From VGEM01 sp033764265 (lineage in GTDB: Bacteria > Pseudomonadota > Alphaproteobacteria > Rhodospirillales > Rhodospirillaceae): DNA of 60,703 nucleotides. The notes beneath the pieces were generated by a model. That model was not told the origin of the DNA. It did no database searches and saw nothing but the letters and a program-made list of their open reading frames with translations. The translations under genes were made by a program, and so were the position numbers. This document shows positions 53,292 to 60,703 of this stretch, in pieces (the stretch's first letter is position 1; the number at the start of each line of letters is the position of its first letter). The stretch lies in NCBI GenBank assembly GCA_033764265.1, contig JANRJB010000389.1, forward strand, positions 1 to 60,703, in the 5' to 3' direction.

Positions 53292-53459
53292 TCAGTGAAC
53301 CGACATCTTTTGCAGTTCGTCTTTGATTTGCAGTTTTCGCCGTTTCAACTCGTGGACCAATGCGTGATCAGGACTGGGGCGCTTTTGTTCTTCGCAGATC
53401 AGATTTTCGAGTTCCGCATGCTTGGACTTCAGCGCGACCAACCTGGATGCATCAGGCAT
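53292..53459 (-). CDS. YdcH/DUF465 family small protein
   Basis: 55 residues, read directly from the minus strand: MPDASRLVALKSKHAELENL, ICEEQKRPSPDHALVHELKR, RKLQIKDELQKMSVH. Matches the YdcH pattern of a short helical hairpin with L..KH..L...I..E..RP.PD and LK..KL.IKDE. Start preceded by AAGGAGGT, a perfect ribosome-binding site. Function of the family is unknown. Divergent from a second family member. Confidence 0.85.
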   Translation of the reverse strand: MPDASRLVALKSKHAELENLICEEQKRPSPDHALVHELKRRKLQIKDELQKMSVH

Positions 53460-53692
53460 GAGCGACCTCCTTCTGGCATGACTTCAACGCCAACATGCTA
53501 GACCCGTCCCGTGGCGCTCGGAAAGTCCCGAAATAAGCCTTTGAATTGTCGGCCTTTCTGGACCAAAGTCGGGGCCGGGTTCGCGGCCCGGAACGGCGCG
53601 AAAACCCGCCTTCCCGGCGGAGTCGCGCGGCCGGTGCGGCCGTATTAGCATCGCGGCTGTCGGCGAGACCAAGCGGGGATGCGGCGGTGGTG

Positions 53693-53896
53693 ATGGATTG
53701 GACGCAAGAGCAGATCAAGGCCAAGCTGGCCGAACTCGAGCTCGAGCACCGCGACCTGGATGACGTGATCAATAATCTGACCGCGCAGCAGGATTTCGAT
53801 CAGCTCAAGGTCACACGACTCAAGAAGCGCAAACTGGGCCTGAAAGACCAGATCGCGACCCTGCGCAACCGCCTGGTTCCCGACATCATCGCCTGA
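53693..53896 (+). CDS. YdcH/DUF465 family small protein, second copy
   Basis: 67 residues: MDWTQEQIKAKLAELELEHRDLDDVINNL then QLKVTRLKKRKLGLKDQIATLRNRLVPDIIA. Same helical-hairpin pattern as the neighbouring divergent gene, with the conserved LKKRKLxLKDQI. About 230 bp of non-coding sequence separates the two; it must hold both promoters, though I see no strong boxes. Confidence 0.8.
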   Translation: MDWTQEQIKAKLAELELEHRDLDDVINNLTAQQDFDQLKVTRLKKRKLGLKDQIATLRNRLVPDIIA

Positions 53897-53907
53897 GGTT
53901 CCAACGC

Positions 53908-54681
53908 TTAACCGCGCATCAGGTGATCGACGCGTCCCAAGGCGGTCAACGCGCCCTCGCCGGCACTGACCACAATCGCGGCCACTGTCGCCGAGACGTT
54001 CATGTCGATGCCGGAGACGGCGTAGCCGGTTTGGGTGATATGGTCGCGGATGTATTGCGCGATCGACGTGTCGTCCGCTGCCGCGGCCGGCGCAACCAAT
54101 AAGCCGGCGATGGCCGCGCCGCCGATCGGCGCAACCAACGAAAACACCACGGGCACCGACGCCGGGCCGGCCGGGTCGGTTGGCTTCGGCATGATTTTCG
54201 CCTCGGCAAATCGGGCGATCACGTCGGCCAGAAGCGTCTTGGCCGCCAGCAGGCCGGAACTGCGCCGGACATCCTCGAACGTGTTGAGGTAGGCCAGGAC
54301 GAGAACCCGCGCCTCACCCTCGGCCGGCGGCAGCGCCAACACGGCCGCGAGTTCGGCCACGAACCGTTCGCCGGGATCGACGGCGGCTTCATTGCCGGTG
54401 AGTCCTTGCGCGCGCTCGAGCCGCTTCACGGCGCTGCGCAAAAAATTGATCTCGCCGACCAGACTGGCGAGCGCGGCATGCGTGGCCGGGGTGATCTGCT
54501 CGGCCGGTATGCCGAGAATGGTGATGCGATCGTCGACCGGCTTGGTGCGGTCGACTTCCTGATAGGTCTCGGTCACCTTCTTGGCCGGCGGCGCGCCGGG
54601 ATCGCGCGCCTGATTTTGCGCGCGGCCTTCGTCGCGGCGATTGACCACGGCCACCGACGGCGGCTGGGTGATGTCGGTCAT
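53908..54681 (-). CDS. GGDEF-like protein with degenerate active site
   Basis: 257 residues starting MTDITQPPSVAVVNRRDEG. The N-terminal part includes DRITILGIPAEQITPATHAALASL, a segment I recall before GGDEF domains in Rhodospirillales, then a short helix. From about 120 on it follows a GGDEF fold: ERFVAELAAVLAL, VLVLAYLNTFEDVRRSSGLLAAKTLLADVIARF (where active enzymes have LDxFKxxND..GH..GD), and IGGAAIAGLLV in place of LGGDEFxxLL. The signature is GGAAI, so it should not make cyclic di-GMP. No receiver or membrane domain. Divergent from purE. Confidence 0.6.
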   Translation of the reverse strand: MTDITQPPSVAVVNRRDEGRAQNQARDPGAPPAKKVTETYQEVDRTKPVDDRITILGIPAEQITPATHAALASLVGEINFLRSAVKRLERAQGLTGNEAAVDPGERFVAELAAVLALPPAEGEARVLVLAYLNTFEDVRRSSGLLAAKTLLADVIARFAEAKIMPKPTDPAGPASVPVVFSLVAPIGGAAIAGLLVAPAAAADDTSIAQYIRDHITQTGYAVSGIDMNVSATVAAIVVSAGEGALTALGRVDHLMRG

Positions 54682-54833
54682 GAAACAGTCCCGGCGCGGC
54701 GGGTTGCCTCCCACCGCGTGTTGTAGAGTCGAAACAGGGTAGGCCCGAGAGGTTGTCCAATCGTTACCGGCGACGGGCCGGAAAAACCCTCTCAAATGCC
54801 TGTAAAGGTTGATATTTTCGCGCGCACGCCGGC

Positions 54834-54863
54834 TTGCGAGCGGCGATTTCTCTCGGCTAGACT
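54834..54863 (+). promoter_or_regulatory. Candidate purE promoter
   Basis: TTGCGA, 18-base spacer, TAGACT, about 43 bp before the purE ATG. A plausible sigma-70 match; no purine riboswitch or PurR-like palindrome was recognised here. Confidence 0.45.
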
Positions 54864-54905
54864 GGGTTTTTGAGGGGGGTCCGCCGCACCCGGCGGATCG
54901 ACACC

Positions 54906-55463
54906 ATGGCCAACACCACCCGCACGGCACCCACCGGTCGAAAGGCCGGGCGCGCGACGATTCGCCGAACGCGCACCACGCCTCGGGCCGAGGTGGGCAT
55001 CATCATGGGCAGCACGTCTGACTGGGACACCATGCGCCACGCCGCCGAGGTATTGGAGGAATTGGGCGTGGCGCACGAAGTGAAAGTGGTATCGGCGCAC
55101 CGCACGCCGGACCGACTGTACCGTTATGCCAAGTCAGCGGCCCAGCGCGGACTAAAAGTGATTGTCGCCGGCGCCGGCGGCGCTGCGCACCTGCCCGGCA
55201 TGGCCGCGTCGATGACCGCGCTGCCGGTGTTCGGCGTGCCGGTGGAAAGCAAGACGCTGAAGGGGCTCGACAGCCTGTTGTCGATCGCGCAGATGCCGGG
55301 CGGCATTCCGGTCGGCACGCTGGCCATCGGCAAAGCCGGCGCGAAGAATGCTGGTCTGCTGGCCGCCGCGGTGATCGCCTTGTCCGACGCGGCTGTGGCG
55401 CGACGCCTGGCGGCGTGGCGCCGGCGGCAGACCGCTTCGGTGCCGGGCGCGCCCGCCCGTTGA
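54906..55463 (+). CDS. purE: N5-carboxyaminoimidazole ribonucleotide mutase
   Basis: Shifts the carboxyl group of N5-CAIR to CAIR in purine synthesis. Motifs: VGIIMGSTSDWDTMRHAAEVL, KVVSAHRTPDRLYRYA (catalytic His), VIVAGAGGAAHLPGMAAS, PVESKTLKGLDSLLSIAQMPGGIPV. 185 residues. The first 28 are an unusual Arg/Thr-rich extension (TTRTAPTGRKAGRATIRR). Followed 22 bp later by purK, with which it works in sequence. Confidence 0.96.
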   Translation: MANTTRTAPTGRKAGRATIRRTRTTPRAEVGIIMGSTSDWDTMRHAAEVLEELGVAHEVKVVSAHRTPDRLYRYAKSAAQRGLKVIVAGAGGAAHLPGMAASMTALPVFGVPVESKTLKGLDSLLSIAQMPGGIPVGTLAIGKAGAKNAGLLAAAVIALSDAAVARRLAAWRRRQTASVPGAPAR

Positions 55464-55485
55464 TGTCAGCGCCAGCCGTGTCGTC

Positions 55486-56598
55486 ATGAGCGATCGCCTC
55501 GCGCCCGGCGCGACCCTGGGAATTCTCGGCGGCGGCCAGTTGGGCCGCATGCTGGCGCTGGCCGCGGCACGGCTGGGATACCGCACCCACGTCTACTGTC
55601 CCGAGGCCGACAACCCCGCGTCGCAAGTAAGTACCGTGTCGACCTTCGCCGACTACGGCGACGAAGCGGCGCTGGCGCGCTTCGCCGCGGCGGTCGACGC
55701 CGTCACCTACGAGTTCGAGAACGTGCCGGCGGCCACCGCGGCGTTTCTGGAAGTCCGTACCCGCGTGCGACCCGGCGGACGCGTACTCGAGGTGGCGCAG
55801 GATCGGGTGAAAGAGAAAAAATTCTTCTCGCTGATCGGATTGGAAACAGCCGACTGGCGCCCGGTGAATGCGCTCTCGGAACTCGAGCGCGCGGTCGATG
55901 AACTTGCCGCACCGTGCGTGCTGAAAACCGCACGGCTGGGTTACGACGGCAAGGGCCAGGCCAAGATCAAGGCTGGCGCGGATACCGCCCCGGCCTGGGC
56001 GGCCATCGGCGGCGCGCGGGCGCGACCCCATGCCGACGGCGGGGCGTACGCCATCGTCGAACGGATGGTTGATTTTGCGCGCGAGATATCGGTGATCGTC
56101 GCGCGCGGCGCCGACGGCACGGTGCATGCCTTCGAGCCGGCCGAAAACGTGCACACGAATCACATCCTCGACACGTCGACCGTGCCGGCGCGCGTGTCGC
56201 ATCGCACGGTGTCCGCAGCGATGGACGCAGCGATGCGGGCCGCGCGCGCCTTTGACCTGGTGGGCCTGCTGGCGCTGGAGTTTTTCGTCCGGACCGACGG
56301 CGCGGTGCTGGGCAACGAAATGGCGCCGCGGCCGCACAACTCCGGGCACTGGACCATGGACGCCTGCCAGACCGACCAGTTCGAGCAACTGGTGCGCGCT
56401 GTCATGGGCCTGCCGCTGCGCGAGCCGATGCGCTTCGCCGACGTGACTATGAAAAACCTGATCGGCGACGATGTGCTGCGGCTTGACGCGGCGCTCGCCG
56501 ACCCCAGCGCCCACCTTCACCTCTACGGCAAGCGCGAGGCGCGGCCGGGGCGCAAGATGGGTCATGTGAATCGCCTGCGGTTTCCGAAAACCGGTTGA
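55486..56598 (+). CDS. purK: 5-(carboxyamino)imidazole ribonucleotide synthase
   Basis: ATP-grasp enzyme that makes N5-CAIR from AIR and bicarbonate. 370 residues: LGILGGGQLGRMLALAAARLG, VDAVTYEFENVP, CVLKTARLGYDGKGQ, FAREISVIVARG, LLALEFFVRTDGAVLGNEMAPRPHNSGHW. All ATP and metal ligands appear intact. Operon with purE. Confidence 0.96.
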   Translation: MSDRLAPGATLGILGGGQLGRMLALAAARLGYRTHVYCPEADNPASQVSTVSTFADYGDEAALARFAAAVDAVTYEFENVPAATAAFLEVRTRVRPGGRVLEVAQDRVKEKKFFSLIGLETADWRPVNALSELERAVDELAAPCVLKTARLGYDGKGQAKIKAGADTAPAWAAIGGARARPHADGGAYAIVERMVDFAREISVIVARGADGTVHAFEPAENVHTNHILDTSTVPARVSHRTVSAAMDAAMRAARAFDLVGLLALEFFVRTDGAVLGNEMAPRPHNSGHWTMDACQTDQFEQLVRAVMGLPLREPMRFADVTMKNLIGDDVLRLDAALADPSAHLHLYGKREARPGRKMGHVNRLRFPKTG

Positions 56599-56604
56599 CC
56601 CGCT

Positions 56605-57546
56605 TTACCTTTGCGCGGCGCGCACGAAGTCACTCAACTCTTTTTCAAATCGCGCCGTGGCTTCCGTGAACGGCGACCGGCCGGTATCGGCATAAACCGA
56701 GAGTCGCCCGTCGGGTAGTCGTTGGGCCAGACCGGTGACGATCTCAAGCGGCGCGTCAGCGCTCAACTGAACCCGCGTACCGACGCTGAGCAACACGGGG
56801 ATGTTCAGTTTGGGCAGCAGATCGGCATTGTTGAACGGCCGGCCGCTGATGACGCGCCGGATATGCGGCGGCATGCGCAAGCCCAGCGCGACCATGCGGT
56901 CAAGCCATTCTTGCGGCGGCGGATCGGCGACGAACTGGCGCGCCGTGGTGCGCACCGCCTCGAGATTGTCTTCGAGAACCGGCGAGGCATGGAGTTTGGC
57001 CTGGCGCGCGTAGAAGGCTTGGGTCTCCGGATCAACCGGATAAGGGCCCATCAGGCCGGCTTGAGTCTGCACCAGATTGATTCCGGCGATACCGCCGACG
57101 CCGCGATGGCGCACGTAGTCCATCACGATCATGCCGCCGTAATTGGCCGCCACCAGCACTGGCCGGTGCAAGTCGAGCGCCGCGATCACGGCGGCCACAT
57201 CGTCGGCCCACAGGCGGGACTCGTCGTAGCCATCGGCCGACCAGGGCTTGCCGGAATCGCCATGGCCGCGCAGGTCGAATGCCGCCATCCGAAATTCGGC
57301 CGCCAGCGGGCCGTCCATCATCGGCCGCCACAAATCCGCGCCCTGGGCGAAGCCATGAATGAACAGGATCGCCGGGCCGTCGCGCCGCCCCCATTCCAGT
57401 GCGGCCAGCGGCACACCGCCCGCACCGACGACCGTCCGTGCAACTGGGTTCTCCGCCCGCGGCGCGATAGGCAGTAACGCAGCGGCAAGCAGAGTGACGC
57501 ACGCCCATCGCCTGACGGCGCGAATGTTCGGATATGACGCCGGCAA
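56605..57546 (-). CDS. Exported alpha/beta-hydrolase-fold protein without catalytic triad
   Basis: 313 residues with a signal peptide (RRWACVTLLAAALLPIAPRA). The fold is clear: AILFIHGFAQGADLWRPMM, MAAFDLRGHGDSGKPW, DDVAAVIAALDL. The nucleophile elbow, normally GxSxG, reads AANYGGM, so the Ser is Asn135. The acid region is SVGTRVQL with no Asp, and the histidine position is Arg290 in DTGRSPFTEA, where relatives have GHSPFxE. All three triad residues are gone. Likely a binding protein in the periplasm. Convergent with purK, 6 bp apart. Confidence 0.8.
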   Translation of the reverse strand: MPASYPNIRAVRRWACVTLLAAALLPIAPRAENPVARTVVGAGGVPLAALEWGRRDGPAILFIHGFAQGADLWRPMMDGPLAAEFRMAAFDLRGHGDSGKPWSADGYDESRLWADDVAAVIAALDLHRPVLVAANYGGMIVMDYVRHRGVGGIAGINLVQTQAGLMGPYPVDPETQAFYARQAKLHASPVLEDNLEAVRTTARQFVADPPPQEWLDRMVALGLRMPPHIRRVISGRPFNNADLLPKLNIPVLLSVGTRVQLSADAPLEIVTGLAQRLPDGRLSVYADTGRSPFTEATARFEKELSDFVRAAQR

Positions 57547-57570
57547 GAATCCTCCCTTTCGCTCCCGGAC

Positions 57571-58005
57571 TTATCCGGCGGGGTCGATCACGTCGATGAA
57601 CTTGAACCGGTGAAAGCCAAGATTGCGGGTGTAGATGGTCTTCACGCCATGCTCGCGCATCAGGATCGCGGTTTCCGCGTCATGCAGGGCGTTGCCCGCA
57701 AGAGAGGGCAGTTCGGCGAATACCTCGCTCGCCACCGTTGCAAAGCGGTCGGTGGGCACCAGAATGCGCAACCCCGGCGACGCCAACAGCGCCGAAAGAA
57801 ACGCCCAGGCCTGATCGAGCCCAAGAGGTCGCGGCAGAACCCGCCCGTGGGTCGCAACCCTTAGAAACTCGAAGCAAATGCCCCAGGTCAGGAACCAGGC
57901 GCCAGTCCGTCGATGCCAGGATTCGATCAAGGGGCGGCAGGACTTGTTCCACGGAGAAGCGTCATTCGCCGCATACACCAAGATGTTCGTGTCGACGACG
58001 AACAT
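57571..58005 (-). CDS. vapC: PIN-domain toxin, VapC-like
   Basis: 144 residues starting MFVVDTNILVYAANDASPW; the acidic PIN residues are in VDTN (Asp5), WGICFEFLRV and LHDAETAILM, and the C-terminus has IYTRNLGFHRF. PIN toxins are Mg-dependent RNases. The ATG overlaps the antitoxin stop (TGATG), a standard toxin-antitoxin arrangement. The usual third Asp near the end (TND) is changed to TRN, which is common in this subgroup. Confidence 0.87.
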   Translation of the reverse strand: MFVVDTNILVYAANDASPWNKSCRPLIESWHRRTGAWFLTWGICFEFLRVATHGRVLPRPLGLDQAWAFLSALLASPGLRILVPTDRFATVASEVFAELPSLAGNALHDAETAILMREHGVKTIYTRNLGFHRFKFIDVIDPAG

Positions 58006-58235
58006 CAGTTCTCCCGATCGAAGACGTCGTAAAGAGCGTCTCGATTGGCGATGTCGACTTGCTCGGCACCGCAATCGAATGTCGGCAGTGGCGGTAGCGA
58101 CACTGGTTCCGGCCGGCTCTGCAGCAGACTGCGCAGCGCGGTCTCGACCAGTTCCGACATGGTCACGTCCCGGCGCGCCGCCTCGCGTCTGAGCCTGGCC
58201 ATCACCGCGTCATCGATGTTCAGCGTCGTTTTCAT
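58005..58235 (-). CDS. vapB: Ribbon-helix-helix antitoxin, VapB-like
   Basis: 76 residues: MKTTLNIDDAVMARLRREAARRDVTMSELVETALRSLL is a ribbon-helix-helix DNA-binding fold; the C-terminal part (PPLPTFDCGAEQVDIANRDALYDVF) is the toxin-binding tail. ATG 58235 preferred to 58247. Probably represses its own operon with VapC. Confidence 0.85.
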   Translation of the reverse strand: MKTTLNIDDAVMARLRREAARRDVTMSELVETALRSLLQSRPEPVSLPPLPTFDCGAEQVDIANRDALYDVFDREN

Positions 58236-58303
58236 CCATACCGCCATACCATGAATATGGCTGTATGGCTACCGGGGCACACACCACCGCCACGGGCCGC
58301 GCG

Positions 58304-58591
58304 CTAGCCGAAACGCTTGCGGGCGGCGGCGAAGGCTTTCGCCAGATCCTTCCAGGCCTGGTCCGCGCCGGCCTTGATGTCGGCCCAGGCTTCGTCGCTG
58401 GCGCGCCTGAGCGCGGTCAATCGCGCCTTGGCGACCTGCTGCTGCGCCTTCAACATCGCCACTTCCATGTCGAGTTTGACCTTGGCGTCCGACTTGGCCT
58501 TGGCGGCCTTGGCGGCCAAGAGCTTGATCTCGGCCTCGAGCGTATCGAGGTTGGCCTTGAGCTTGGCCTGATAGGTGTCGCGCAGCGCCAT
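58304..58591 (-). CDS. Coiled-coil protein, sll1863-like
   Basis: 95 residues, almost all helix and rich in Ala and Lys: MALRDTYQAKLKANLDTLEAEIKLLAAKAAKAKSD, then AMLKAQQQVAKARL and WADIKAGADQAWKDLAKAFAAARKRFG. It resembles small sll1863-type stress coiled-coil proteins. No catalytic motif, no signal peptide. Function unknown. Confidence 0.7.
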   Translation of the reverse strand: MALRDTYQAKLKANLDTLEAEIKLLAAKAAKAKSDAKVKLDMEVAMLKAQQQVAKARLTALRRASDEAWADIKAGADQAWKDLAKAFAAARKRFG

Positions 58592-58724
58592 GGTACCTCC
58601 TTGCCGTCACCGGGAGAAAACAACCGAGATGGTCACGGTGGCAGGCGGCGCCACCGTCGGCATTGACGTAAGGCAATTTCGGCGGCCCGCAAGGCGTCCG
58701 GCCCTCCGACCAACCCCAGAACGC

Positions 58725-60242
58725 CTATGCGCTGAATTTCAGCATTTTCTGGCCGAGCAGGCGGCCGAACGTCAGCGCCGGTGTCACCATCGAGCCGTTG
58801 GTGTAGGCCCAGCCCGAGGTGGCCGCCCCGCCGATCACCTCGCCGGCGGCGTAAAGGTTGGGAATCGGCGTGCCGTCCGGGCGCACGACCCGGAGTCTGC
58901 CGTCGATGGCGAGCCCGGCGAACGAAATGACGGTCCAGCCGACCAACGCGATGGCGTAGAACGGCCCCTTTTCCACCGGCGCCGGACGGTGCATGCGGCC
59001 CAACGGGTCGGTCGCGCCCTCGGCCAGCGCGCCGTTGTAACCCCTGACCGAGGCCATCAGGCCGGCCGGATTGATGCCCGCTTTCACCGCCAATTCCTCA
59101 AGCGTCGCCGCCCGATGGAACATCGGGTGGGCGTTGAACTCGGCCATGAATTCCTCGGGCTTCTTGCGCGGCATCAGCGGCGGCGCCTTGTCGATCATGT
59201 GCTGATCGGCGATCACCCACATGCGCTGGCCGGGCTGGGCCAAGAGCGCCTTCTCGCGGAAATCGACGCCGGTATCGTCCTCTTTCACGAAGCGCTCGCC
59301 GCGCACGTTGACGAAGATTTCCCATGGCGGACGCGTCGTCATGTTCAAGGCCAACCCGCCGTACTGCGGGCTGGGATAGTTGGTATCGGCCAGGATGGTG
59401 CCGAACAGCGAGGCGTACTTGTCGCCGCCGCGGACGTAACCGCCCGCGCCGAGGCCCAACAGAATCCCCTGCCCCTGGCTGTAGGGGTAGGCGATCTCGC
59501 AGGTCAGGTCGACGTTGTGCAGATCGCGAAACATGCGCGGGTTCGAGGCGCAGCCGCCGCTGGCGATAAGGACGTTGGCGCCCATGAAGTCGCGCCGGGC
59601 GCCGTCGTCGGCCTCGGCCACCACGCCGACCACCGCGCCGGCCTTGTCCTGCATCAGATCCACCGCGCCGGTGCTCATCAGCACCGTCACTTTGCCCTTG
59701 CCGACGGCTTTCTCGAACAGCGGCTCCATCACCGCGAAGATGCTCTTGCCGCCGTCCTTGCCCCACTGATAACGCGCGATGGTGAACGGCTCGTGGCCGC
59801 CGCCCTTGGTCGGGTGATTGTCGAGCACCGTGAAACCGTTGGCCGCCAGCCAATTCAAGGTGTCGCCGGCGTTGTCGACGAACAGCCGGGTCAGCGCCGG
59901 GTCGGCGGTGTTGTTGTTGATGCGCATGTTGTCGGCATAATGGCTGTCGGGGCTGTCCTCGATGCCCTTGGCCTTCTGGAACACCGTGCGCGAGGCCGAT
60001 ATCTGGCCGGTGGACCGGTCGAGCGTGCCGCCCAGTACCGGCGCTTTCTCGATCACCAGCACGCGCGCGCCGCGCTCGGCGGCGAAGATGACCGCGGGCA
60101 TGCCGGCGGTGCCGGCGCCGATCACGATCAGGTCGTACTTGTCCGCGGCCTGGGCGCGCCGCCAAGTCGGCAGCACGCTGGTGAAGGCGCCGGCCGCCGC
60201 ACCCATCAGGAACGTGCGCTTGCTGGGCGAATGATTGGTCAT
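58725..60242 (-). CDS. Tat-exported FAD-dependent oxidoreductase, fumarate-reductase-like
   Basis: 505 residues. The leader KRTFLMGAAAGAFTSVLPTWRRAQA-A has a Lys-Arg twin motif, acceptable for Tat. FAD motif: YDLIVIGAGTAGMPAVIFAAERGARVLVIEKAP, with GGTLDRSTGQIS, and the C-terminal IPNLYAAGEVIGGAATSGWAYTNGSMVTPALTFGRLLG. This is the flavocytochrome c/ketosteroid-dehydrogenase/urocanate-reductase-like superfamily; the substrate cannot be named. Start supported by GGGGAGG. It follows an alpha/beta-hydrolase gene on the same strand. Confidence 0.87.
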   Translation of the reverse strand: MTNHSPSKRTFLMGAAAGAFTSVLPTWRRAQAADKYDLIVIGAGTAGMPAVIFAAERGARVLVIEKAPVLGGTLDRSTGQISASRTVFQKAKGIEDSPDSHYADNMRINNNTADPALTRLFVDNAGDTLNWLAANGFTVLDNHPTKGGGHEPFTIARYQWGKDGGKSIFAVMEPLFEKAVGKGKVTVLMSTGAVDLMQDKAGAVVGVVAEADDGARRDFMGANVLIASGGCASNPRMFRDLHNVDLTCEIAYPYSQGQGILLGLGAGGYVRGGDKYASLFGTILADTNYPSPQYGGLALNMTTRPPWEIFVNVRGERFVKEDDTGVDFREKALLAQPGQRMWVIADQHMIDKAPPLMPRKKPEEFMAEFNAHPMFHRAATLEELAVKAGINPAGLMASVRGYNGALAEGATDPLGRMHRPAPVEKGPFYAIALVGWTVISFAGLAIDGRLRVVRPDGTPIPNLYAAGEVIGGAATSGWAYTNGSMVTPALTFGRLLGQKMLKFSA

Positions 60243-60343
60243 GAAAACCTCCCCGGAAACATCGATGCCGCGACTTTAGTCGATCTTTGCCGGGCTCAGG
60301 AACCGGAACCCGGTTTCGTCACATCCGTGAATGGCAGCGATCC

Positions 60344-60703
60344 TCAGCCCTTGACGAATTTCGCCACCGCGTCGGCCCAAGCCGCCGGCTGCTGGTCGAC
60401 GATGTCCACGCCGCCGCCCGGCAGTTCGACGTAAGTGAAGTCCGGGCGCATCTTGCGGGCCCAGAGGGCGTTTTCGTAAATCTGGTCGCCGGTGTTGGTC
60501 AGGATCATGGTGCGCGCCTTGACCTTCGGGATGGCGGTGTTGTGGTCGTACACGAAGGCGGCATGGTGGCCGTACCAGAACGGCCCATAGCCCATGAACT
60601 TCTCAACGATCACGCGCGTGGTCAGCTTGGGGTCGGCCCCCTCGCCATACATCCGCCAGCGGCCCTGAAAGCTTTTCATCATGTGGCTGCCGTCGGGTTC
60701 GTA
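60344..60703 (-). CDS. Alpha/beta-hydrolase C-terminal part, 5' end outside window
   Basis: 119 residues ending AAWADAVAKFVKG; the frame is open to the right edge. Contains VKARTMILTNTGDQIYENALWARKMRPDFTYVELPGG, the cap-to-strand-8 part of an alpha/beta-hydrolase, with the acid Asp in NTGDQIY. At the histidine position it reads LPGGGVDIVDQQP, where relatives I recall have GGTHDIVDxxP, so the catalytic His may be Val. The nucleophile region is outside the window. Precedes the Tat flavoprotein by 101 bp, likely the same operon. Confidence 0.7.
   Translation of the reverse strand, partial: YEPDGSHMMKSFQGRWRMYGEGADPKLTTRVIVEKFMGYGPFWYGHHAAFVYDHNTAIPKVKARTMILTNTGDQIYENALWARKMRPDFTYVELPGGGVDIVDQQPAAWADAVAKFVKG

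Overview
The window is high-GC chromosomal DNA from an alphaproteobacterium, most likely from the Rhodospirillales or a neighbouring order. The evidence is gene order and content: yebC-ruvC-ruvA-ruvB-ybgC-tolQ-tolR-tolA-tolB-pal-cpoB-tilS-ftsH on one strand, serC-serA-hisZ-purA, zapA-6S RNA-fau, and alphaproteobacterial families such as the TrcR/DUF1013 regulator, DUF1192 and YdcH/DUF465. I saw no rRNA, tRNA, CRISPR array, insertion sequence or prophage. About 60 genes fill the window, and no gap exceeds 300 bases; the longest is about 310 bases between the start of the 2793-3458 gene and 3770, and it holds one perfect hairpin and no gene.

Layout. 1-8.6 kb: a nicotinamide-nucleotide repair enzyme cut by the window start, a D-amino-acid dehydrogenase, three unrecognised genes, then a minus-strand group of Bcr/CflA-type transporter, Asp/Glu-racemase-like protein and a Tat-exported HisC-like aminotransferase. 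A pair of mirror-image palindromes (REP/BIME-like) lies upstream of that group, followed by a JAMM peptidase with a small membrane protein. 8.6-12.3 kb: rluD and a tail-anchored pseudokinase with a membrane-protein neighbour. 12.4-23.5 kb (minus): purA, hisZ, serA, serC, thiD, glmM, folP, ftsH. 23.5-34 kb (minus): tilS, the whole tol-pal set, ruvABC and yebC. 34-38.9 kb: a YmdB-type phosphodiesterase, 5-formyl-THF cyclo-ligase, 6S RNA, zapA, a coiled-coil DUF4164 gene, class I aldolase, thiE and a small exported protein. 38.9-46.4 kb: HU, the divergent epmA/efp pair, suhB, then a three-gene set (OmpA-like, MotA/ExbB-like, MotB/OmpA-like) that looks like an uncharacterised ion-driven envelope machine, and a cupin. 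46.5-51.1 kb: rpmE and two tandem paralogous membrane class III cyclases, one intact and one with its metal-binding residues lost. 51-56.6 kb: DUF1192, quinone oxidoreductase, trcR, two divergent YdcH genes, a degenerate GGDEF-like protein, purE and purK. 56.6-60.7 kb: an alpha/beta-hydrolase without its catalytic triad, a vapBC-like pair, a coiled-coil protein, a Tat-exported flavoprotein and the C-terminus of another alpha/beta-hydrolase, cut by the window end.

How it fits together. Most of the window is housekeeping: serine, purine, thiamin and folate synthesis, envelope maintenance (Tol-Pal, GlmM, FtsH), recombination (RuvABC), and translation quality (EF-P with its modifying enzyme, TilS, RluD, L31). 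The parts that deserve attention are the probable pseudoenzymes (kinase, cyclase, GGDEF, racemase and hydrolases), the active/inactive cyclase pair, the MotAB-like unit and the BIME-like repeat.
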